Positions 58,801 through 64,000 of a stretch of DNA of 64,000 bases are shown here, piece after piece. Position 1 is the stretch's first letter, and each line of letters opens with the position of its first letter. The translations under genes and the position numbers were made by a program. Source of the stretch: Asterias rubens (Eukaryota; Echinodermata; Asteroidea; Forcipulatida; Asteriidae); NCBI RefSeq assembly GCF_902459465.1, contig NC_047080.1:5433214-5497213 (forward strand). The letters run 5' to 3'. Below the pieces are notes generated by a model that was not told where the DNA came from, ran no database searches, and saw only the letters and a list, made by a program, of their open reading frames with translations.

Positions 58801-60433
58801 ATAATAATAAATAATAAAAAAACTCATCTTGTGTTCATTTTGTAATTCTGTTTCATTGAACTGATAACCCTGCATCTATTGAGGGAAACTGACCAGGCAA
58901 ATTTTTAAATAATTTGGGGTTAAATACAGACAATTTGACAAAGGATGAGCTTGAACCTAGGACCTCTAGATTAATATGTCGGTGCTCTACTAACAAAATC
59001 TAGCCCTATGTTGGGGTCTCACAATTTTGTTCAGGGCGCAGTCAGAAGCCAAACAACCGTTAAAACATTGAATTGAAAAAGAAAAGAACAGTAACAAAAT
59101 GAAGTATTGTGCTGTTACAAAGTAGCGAATAATATTAAGAAAAAGAGAGACTCAAATTTAACAATTTGATTTTACCTTCTCCTCTGACGTAGCATTTCAT
59201 CGGATCCAAATGCTTTGATTCCAGGACCCCATGTACCTCGTATCCATTGACTCTACCGGCCTTAGCCTTGGCCTTAAATCTCAATAGATTATCTGCTCTT
59301 GGCGTGCATTGGTACGTCACTCGATTCAGCAAGCTAAGACGCTTTCCGAGTGTTGGTTTCAAAGACAGAAGCTCTTTATTGTTAGTCTCCGATAAAGCAA
59401 ACGATGTTACGTTGCTTGAATGCTGCATATCATGAAGAATCTGCTGCAGCTGGAGCCGATGAGATTGAAGGGACTTGGTGCGCGTTTCGCAGGCCTGGGA
59501 GACTCGACTCAAGAGACTTCTTCGATGAGCTTGCAACGCTTGGATGTAGTTATCGTAGTAGAAGTTGATATCATGGCACAGTTCTTTGGACTTCTCTGCA
59601 GCCGAGGCTTCAGCTCGATTGACGGAGTTAACTCCACCGGAGATGGCCTGAATATGGGGTTGGAGGCGAGCTACAAGATTATCAAGGACACGTTTGTGAT
59701 GATGAGCAACATCTTCGGAGTATTCTACAAGATGCTCACGATGCTCAACGAGACAGCAATCTCGACAGACTGATTGATCGCACGTCTCACAATACATCTT
59801 AAGCTCTTCCTGGTTATGTTTAGGACATAAGACAGGGCAGCTCAAGTTAGCCGCTCCTTGTCGCCGAGCCTCATGCATCGATAGGACCGAGTGTCCAGCA
59901 GTCTTACGTTGTCTCTTGTGGGCCTGAGCACAGAACCCGCAGACGTTTACCATACATTCCATGCATCTTGATAGTGCTTTAGCGTTGTCTGTGCATAGAT
60001 CACAAATCGTTTCTCCAGCCTCCGGGTTCAGAGATGCTAACATTAACTTCTTCTTGATCATAAAGTCAACAGGGAGCAACTCTGGTCCTTTGACGGGCAG
60101 CTCAACTTCGATCTCACATAGCGGACATAGGATTGTGAGACTGCGTAGGCTGCTATGACCACTCCCTAAGCTGCTCACTGAACTACCAGCGCTGCTACTC
60201 CGATCGTCGTTATTCAATATATAAGGCGAGAGTGTCTTAAGACAACCACAGCAGAAAGTATGAAGGCATGGCAACAGATGAGGATCTGAATAACGCTTCT
60301 TGCAGATGCTACAAGTCAACTGGCCGTCTGATTCCATTTCAGGAGGAGTCTTTGGAGGATTGTGAGATGGGGAGGATGGTGGTGATTGGGTGACGAGGGG
60401 CGTTGCATTACCACCATTCAATGTGTCAGACAT
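55499..60433 (-). CDS. TRIM45: TRIM45-type RING/B-box/filamin protein, whole coding region, 5 exons
   Basis: Probable RING E3 ubiquitin ligase. Coding exons, high to low: 59176-60433, 58424-58553, 57162-57276, 56016-56142, 55499-55809 (1941 nt, 646 residues plus stop). Domain order: C3HC4 RING (about 41-106, with a Ser-rich insert), B-box 1 (about 144-181), B-box 2 (about 203-233), coiled coil (about 240-360), filamin-type Ig domain (about 370-530), then a Cys/His tail with HCCTFCSS and GCGHGHP...HWSCC that is diagnostic of TRIM45. Human TRIM45 is 580 residues; the surplus is a C-terminal extension of about 70 residues. Intron 3 appears to start with GC. The ATG lies 12 nt after a splice acceptor, so a 5' UTR exon lies upstream, probably ending at 62789. 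Function is inferred from family. Confidence 0.93.
56016..56142 (-). CDS. TRIM45: TRIM45 exon 4 (end of filamin domain, Cys-rich tail)
   Basis: Encodes DSPFTLMVHEGWREHSGIW, then HCCTFCSSEGSKQATCACGG. It matches HSGVFHCCTFCSSGGQKTAR of human TRIM45. Phase 0 to 1. Confidence 0.92.
56462..56663. repeat. Foldback MITE (TTTCATAGAGCT ends), TRIM45 intron 3
   Basis: CCTAATTTCATAGAGCTGTT ... AAACAGCTCTATGGAATTAG; inner GCTAAGCAAACA and TATGCTTAGC. Confidence 0.85.
56805..57045. repeat. Foldback element with triplicated right arm, TRIM45 intron 3
   Basis: GGACGCTTGGTGGCAGCAGA ... TCTGCTGCCACCTAGCGTCC. The right arm's TAAGTCTGCTGCCACCTAGC block is repeated four times in tandem. Copies of the family at 57363 and 58108. 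Confidence 0.9.
57162..57276 (-). CDS. TRIM45: TRIM45 exon 3 (filamin domain), probable GC donor
   Basis: Encodes VIDGEDGTYRVLYTPQL and LDGQHIK, matching VQDNKDGTYYISYTPKE and KEQHVQ of TRIM45. The next exon begins DSPFTLMV (human GSPFTVMV). The reading frame and exact alignment require a donor at AAG|GCACGG; the nearby GT, 5 nt on, would break the frame and give a stop. Confidence 0.85.
57363..57645. repeat. Foldback element (GTCTGCTGCC family), nested, TRIM45 intron 2
   Basis: An inner hairpin (CGCTTGGTGGCAGCAGAC ... GTCTGCTGCCCCCTAGC) sits inside an outer pair (ATGGGAGACTTTTGG ... CTCAAAAGTCTCCCATTG), suggesting one copy inserted in another. Confidence 0.8.
57652..57801. repeat. Short inverted-repeat element (CAGGCCTGGAATT ends)
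   Basis: CAGGCCTGGAATTTGATCTT ... GCTCTCCACGTAATTCCAGG CCTG. Related fragments lie at 54577-54620 and 55425-55480. Confidence 0.75.
58108..58258. repeat. Foldback element (GTCTGCTGCC family), TRIM45 intron 2
   Basis: GGGACTTTCGGGACACTTGG ... AGAGTTCCAAAGTCTCC; the middle shares GTAATGTGCTCATGCTCAGA with the other copies. Confidence 0.88.
58424..58553 (-). CDS. TRIM45: TRIM45 exon 2 (filamin domain)
   Basis: Encodes VYEARQDMEAEFLLITQDTE and KGGEDVRAVL, matching HRAREKQTASFTLLCKD and RGGDNVQVAV of the TRIM45 filamin domain. Phase 1 in, 2 out; acceptor TTTGCAG, donor GTAATA. Confidence 0.9.
58695..58830 (+). pseudogene. Degenerate LINE 3' fragment
   Basis: Translates to SHAGPSLWNNLPSSSASF with a stop soon after; the same GPxLWNxLP signature as CR1-like LINEs. 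TRIM45 intron 1, opposite strand. Confidence 0.55.
58925..59055 (-). repeat. tRNA-derived SINE, family 2 (TRIM45 intron 1)
   Basis: Minus orientation GTAGAGCACCGACATATTAA and GGTCCTAGGTTCAAGCTC, followed by the TGAGACCCCAACATAGGGCT body shared with 40203-40345. Confidence 0.78.
59176..60433 (-). CDS. TRIM45: TRIM45 exon with RING, two B-boxes and coiled coil
   Basis: 1258-nt coding exon. RING ligands: CSIC at 41-44, CLHTFCCGC at 56-64, CPLC at 103-106. B-box cysteines CDLC ... CMEC ... CGFC, then CPKH ... CETC ... CRDC ... HREH. The filamin domain begins near the end (GYEVHGVLESKHLDPMKCYV aligns with GYEIYGTINTKEVDPAKCVL of human TRIM45). Donor G|GTAAAA, phase 1. Confidence 0.95.
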
Positions 60434-60532
60434 GTTGCTTAATTCCTGGTGAGGAAAAAGGTGTTATCTGAATCAAATAAATAGGAAACTAAGGAAAGAC
60501 TTTCGAATCCTGCCACCACTTTTCACTCAACC

Positions 60533-60672
60533 AAAAGGAGGTACACTTTCCGTATCCTTCCACTACTTTTTCACAATATTTTTTTTAGAAAAGGAATATC
60601 TCATTTTGAGTAAATAAGATACTTTTTTATTTCACATTGAAGTGGTGGCCGGATTATGGAAACGTTTCGCCA
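60533..60672. repeat. Foldback MITE (TTTCCGTA...ACCACTTTTTCA family), diverged
   Basis: CTTTCCGTATCCTTCCACTA ... AGTGGTGGCCGGATTATGGA AACG. Family copies at 61598, 62310, 63527 and 63738. Confidence 0.75.
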
Positions 60673-60711
60673 AAAGGAATAGTATGAAATTGAGTTAATA
60701 ACAATAATAAC

Positions 60712-61094
60712 CGTATTTATAACGTGCCTTTAGCCAAAGGATACAAAGCGCCAGGTATTATTACTGTATGGAGTGGGACGAAGTTTGAGCTATAAGACCT
60801 AATCCTTAGCACCATGTAATGGTTTACAAGGTGCTGTGGCTCAATATGCTGCCAATCCATTCCAGGAACACAGAGCGAACCCCCTTCTTTTTTCGATAAG
60901 TGCACTGGGTTCTTTTACACATGGGACCAACGGCTTTACGTCCCATCCGAAGGACGAAGCAATGGTTAAGTGTCTTCCTTAAGGACACAAGTGTCACAGC
61001 CATGACGGGCTCGGAATTTGAACCCACACTCTGCTGATCAGAAACACCAGAGTTTGAAATTGGGTGCTCTTAACCCCTCGGCCACGACACTTCC
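60712..61094 (-). repeat. tRNA-derived SINE, family 1, reverse copy
   Basis: Reverse complement of the 22131 element: CTCTTAACCCCTCGGCCACG at its right end and CCAACGGCTTTACGTCCCAT in the body. Confidence 0.9.
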
Positions 61095-61288
61095 AAATAG
61101 ATGCTAATTTATTTCATAACGAATGAAAAAGTGGTGGCAGGATCGGGAATATTTCTGAGACTCAGCCAAACTGTTAATTTTAAGGAAAATGTTAAGTAAA
61201 CTACGGAGGCTACTAGGTAAGAAAAGATGGAACCACCAAATCTGTTTGGTTTTCTCTTTAAGTCTTTGGCATAAGGTTTATCGCAATT

Positions 61289-61499
61289 CTGATTTTGCTG
61301 AATTGCTGAAAGGCACCGTGGAGGTGGGATGGAAAAAGCCCCTTTTCCATCCCAACAGTGTCTTTCCCCCTTTTTCCATCCCAACAGTGTCTTTCCCCCT
61401 TTTTCCATCCCAACAGTGTCTTTCCCCCTTTTTCCATCCCACAGTGTCTTTCCCCCTTTTTCCATCCAACAGTGCCTTTCGGCAATTCAGCAAAATCAG
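61289..61499. repeat. Foldback element with internal 29-bp tandem repeat
   Basis: Inverted arms of about 40 bp (CTGATTTTGCTGAATTGC ... GCAATTCAGCAAAATCAG) enclose four to five copies of TTTCCATCCCAACAGTGTCT plus TTCCCCC. Confidence 0.85.
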
Positions 61500-61597
61500 T
61501 CAGGCGGTGATTGTGATAAACTTGAATATATTCAGCGGTAGAAAAAAGGAAACTTTTGCTAATAATAAGTAAATGGTAAATGATGATATCAAAATCG

Positions 61598-61705
61598 GAT
61601 AACTTTCCGTATGGCGCCATCACCTTTTCACTCATTTTTACAATAAGGTAAATTAGATTTCATATTGAATGAAAAAGTGGTGGCGCCATACGAAAACTTT
61701 TTCTC
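61598..61705. repeat. Foldback MITE (CCGTATGGCGCCA family)
   Basis: TAACTTTCCGTATGGCGCCA ... GTGGCGCCATACGAAAACTT, arms about 45 bp. Confidence 0.9.
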
Positions 61706-62309
61706 AAAATCAAATCAATCTCATGAACTGTCAGCAGAGAGAACATAGAACAATGAAATGATCGCGCTACTAGTAATCACGTGACCAATAGTGGGTATAG
61801 AAAAACACAGCTACATGTACACAGTAAAGACATGGGAAGACTCGTACCGATGAACCATAATTGGCTGTATTTTGAAAAGATAACACTTTTAACTAAAAAC
61901 GGAGCCCTTTTTATAAAGTTGAATATTGTGACATTGATTTAAATCACATTTGCTGTTTGATGTTCCCAGTATTCTACTACAAAAGAGGTTTCTTTTGAGA
62001 GTATCATGACACTATGTAAATTACTGAGGTTTGAGCGAGCTCACGCGCAGTGGATTTTGCGTTGTGCACGGCGTGAAGGTGGGCTATGATAAGGGAGATC
62101 GCGAAGTTGTCCGACTCATAGCTGACAGCTACCCCTTCCAATCAAATATTTTGATAGTGAAAATAAAAGGATTTGCAGCTTCATACTGAGATTTTTATTG
62201 ACAATATTGGCAGCAAAATCATTACACTGAGGGCAATGTAAAACCACACTTTCCGTGCACAAACACATGACATCGTGTGAACATTCTCTTGGATTTCCTA
62301 TTTGGTGGA

Positions 62310-62460
62310 ACTGTGTTTACCCATTACTGGCATTGTGATGGCACCACCACTTTTACATTCAATATGATTTAAAGGAATAATAATAATATAACTTACCTCA
62401 TTGAGATGGGGGCCTATCCCTTTTTGTAAAAATAAATAAACAAGTGGTGGCTTATAAACT
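62310..62460. repeat. Diverged member of the CCGTATGGCGCCA MITE family
   Basis: GATGGCACCACCACTTTTACATTCAATATG, read in two blocks, with ACAAGTGGTGGCTTA at the right. Lies between TRIM45 and PHPT1. Confidence 0.6.
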
Positions 62461-62788
62461 AATTCATTGAAATACACTTTGTTGATGTTTAAAAAAACGA
62501 TATATGCACGCTTTAATAATAAAAACACCGCCCCACCCACACACACAGCCTCCCCCGCCCTGTATAGGCTGTACGGCGAAATTGTGTTTTCTTTTTAAGT
62601 TTAAGTTTTTATGACAATCTCGTCAAATCTTTTCTGAAGCGCAGATAATTTTTCTAACAAGAAACTACAGAATTTCAAATAATTAGTACGTATAAAAGGT
62701 TTTCAAACATTATGATGAACGAGTATTTGCAGTATTTTTTTAGCCTTTTTACCTGATAATAGTGAAAAATAAATGAACGTTTTCTTAC

Positions 62789-62870
62789 CAACTTTTTCGA
62801 TCAAAATCCAACATTCCCTAGTTCCGATAGTCTGTCACCCTCCATCAGATATGACATATGAGTTAGCGCG
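62789..62870 (-). promoter_or_regulatory. Candidate TRIM45 5' UTR exon and shared promoter side
   Basis: A good minus-strand donor (AAGTTG|GTAAGAAA) ends here. The TRIM45 start codon at 60433 is preceded by an acceptor (CACCAG), so an upstream non-coding exon is needed. The right-hand boundary is a guess. Confidence 0.4.
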
Positions 62871-62997
62871 ATAGTAGTCTGGGTACAAGACACATTTTGT
62901 GACTGGTGAGGGCGCTATGCAATTTCTTTGATCAAAATAAACATGAACTTTGAAGATTTGTAGAATGCAGACGATGGGATTCTTGTGAATGTAAGAG

Positions 62998-63186
62998 ATG
63001 CGAATATCTTCCTTAAACGGCTCGTCCTTGGTGCTTGTAGTTCAAACACTTCTACCAAAGAATAAAACCGTACATCAATCTTCACATTTTACATGTAAAA
63101 CTTTGTGTAAATCATTGTTTTCTCGAAACTTGTATGAGAGGAGAATTTTGTTAGTTTCCTCAAACAACTCTCGAGGTCGAAGGAAG
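62998..63186 (+). other. Open in-frame extension upstream of the PHPT1 start
   Basis: 63 codons from ATG at 62998, without a stop, continuous with the PHPT1 frame. The peptide has many Ser, Arg, Lys and Leu residues and no PHPT1 homology. It could be 5' UTR or a targeting presequence; the sequence does not decide. Confidence 0.5.
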
Positions 63187-63340
63187 ATGAGTGTTGGTAA
63201 TCCATTGTTAGACTCAGTCGAAGATGTAGATATTGATGAGTCGGGACGGTTTAAATACATCCTTGTCAAGGTGTGGCCACTAGATGATGAGAAAACCTTC
63301 AAGTATATTGTCAGGGGATATAAATGGGCAGAGTATCATG
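63187..63340 (+). CDS. PHPT1: PHPT1 (14-kDa phosphohistidine phosphatase) first coding exon, partial gene
   Basis: Encodes MSVGNPLLDSVEDVDIDESG, RFKYILVKVWPLDD and IVRGYKWAEYH, then a GTAAGT donor in phase 1. It matches human PHPT1 (DVDIDSDGVFKYVLIRV ... KEIVRGYKWAEYHADIYDK). H51 here aligns with catalytic His53 and is the last full codon of the exon. PHPT1 removes phosphate from protein histidine residues in the cytosol. The start chosen has A at -3. The frame stays open upstream to an ATG at 62998, which would add 63 residues. The rest of the gene lies beyond 64000. Confidence 0.93.
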
Positions 63341-63523
63341 GTAAGTTTTCTTTATCATTTAAGGTGTTTTGTTTAATATTAAATTGTTCCATAAAATAAA
63401 AATGTAGGCCTAATAATAATAGTGTAATAATAATAATAATATTTATTCGGGCAAAACTTAGTACTTTCACAAGTACACGAATACACATTAAAAACATTTC
63501 AAAAACTTAAGTTAAGACAACAG

Positions 63524-63664
63524 TGGGATAATTTTCCGTATGGTGCTACCACTTTATCACTAATTTTTACAAAAAGGGTTATCTAATTGAGGTAAATAAG
63601 ATACTATATTATTTCATATCGAATGAAAAAGTGGTGGCGCCATACAGAAACTTTTCCCAACAGT
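63524..63664. repeat. Foldback MITE (CCGTATGGCGCCA family) in PHPT1 intron 1
   Basis: GGGATAATTTTCCGTATGGT ... GTGGCGCCATACAGAAACTT. Confidence 0.9.
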
Positions 63665-63737
63665 GGGATGCCCAGGACAGGAGAGCATAACAGTTAAAAA
63701 TATAACTGTCACCAAAAGGCGTATGTCTCCAAATGGA

Positions 63738-63870
63738 AAAGTTTCCGTATGGCGCCACCACTTTTTCATTTCGAAATAAAATAATATAGTATCTAATTTA
63801 CCTGATTGATATATCCCTTTTTGTAAAAATGAGTGAAAAAGTGGTGGCGCCATACGGAAAGTTATCCCTC
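63738..63870. repeat. Foldback MITE (CCGTATGGCGCCA family) in PHPT1 intron 1, second copy
   Basis: AAAGTTTCCGTATGGCGCCA ... GTGGCGCCATACGGAAAGTT, only about 75 bp from the first copy; both contain the TCCCTTTTTGTAAAAATGAG-type middle. Confidence 0.92.
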
Positions 63871-63944
63871 CAAACTACTAGGGAATTAGTTAATTTAGTA
63901 ATCAGAAAGGAATTTGTCCATATAAAACAATTTGGGTTGAAGAC

Positions 63945-64000
63945 AGCCTTGGAATGGTAGAGAGCCGGCACTTCAATCTGGAGGTTACAGGTTCAAACCC
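63945..64000 (+). repeat. tRNA-derived SINE, family 2, head cut by the window end
   Basis: GGAATGGTAGAGAGCCGGCA and GGAGGTTACAGGTTCAAACC at the very end of the window. Confidence 0.7.

Overview
The window looks like animal nuclear DNA, most likely from an echinoderm and probably a sea star. It is AT-rich and intron-rich, with GT-AG introns and short exons. It is crowded with small inverted-repeat elements, tRNA-derived SINEs and minisatellites. The phylum is inferred from repeat character and from the divergence of the three recognisable genes; it was not tested by a search.

Three protein-coding genes can be read. (1) A complete EHMT (G9a/GLP) histone H3K9 methyltransferase lies on the minus strand, with start at 46780 and stop at 11941. 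I assembled 24 coding exons whose splice phases all agree, giving 1542 codons plus a stop. In order they encode a long basic N-terminal region in one giant exon, the EHMT cysteine-rich ring, ankyrin repeats with an intact methyl-lysine cage, pre-SET, SET and post-SET. (2) A complete TRIM45-type gene lies on the minus strand (60433 to 55499; five coding exons, 646 codons plus a stop). It encodes a RING, two B-boxes, a coiled coil, a filamin-type domain and the TRIM45 Cys/His tail. One of its introns appears to start with GC. (3) The first coding exon of PHPT1 (phosphohistidine phosphatase) lies on the plus strand at 63187-63340. The gene runs off the right edge and is head-to-head with TRIM45.

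Layout. 1-11.9 kb is repeat-rich flank beyond the EHMT 3' end. 11.9-46.8 kb is EHMT. 46.8-55.5 kb is intergenic repeat-rich DNA. 55.5-60.4 kb is TRIM45. 60.4-63.2 kb holds repeats, a probable TRIM45 5' UTR exon and the shared TRIM45/PHPT1 promoter region. 63.3-64 kb is PHPT1 intron 1.

The most striking observation is in the giant second exon of EHMT. It carries a 43-residue tandem repeat, five units long, and every unit contains a copy of the histone H3 tail. Four units read AARKSAP, identical to H3 residues 24-30 around K27. The fifth reads TARKSAP. Two further motifs lie upstream: TARKS, identical to H3 6-10 around K9, and ARKT, the type of site at which mammalian G9a and GLP methylate themselves. 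This EHMT therefore appears to carry seven built-in substrate/reader motifs on the same chain as an intact ankyrin methyl-lysine reader and an intact SET domain.

The EHMT introns are also unusual. Four tandem-repeat arrays sit directly against 5' splice sites. One is a 55-copy, 64-bp minisatellite split by a TA-flanked DNA transposon. Another duplicates the 5' splice site itself. About 20 copies of a TTAA-ended MITE family, several other foldback families, SINEs and Penelope-like remnants account for much of the remaining non-coding sequence.
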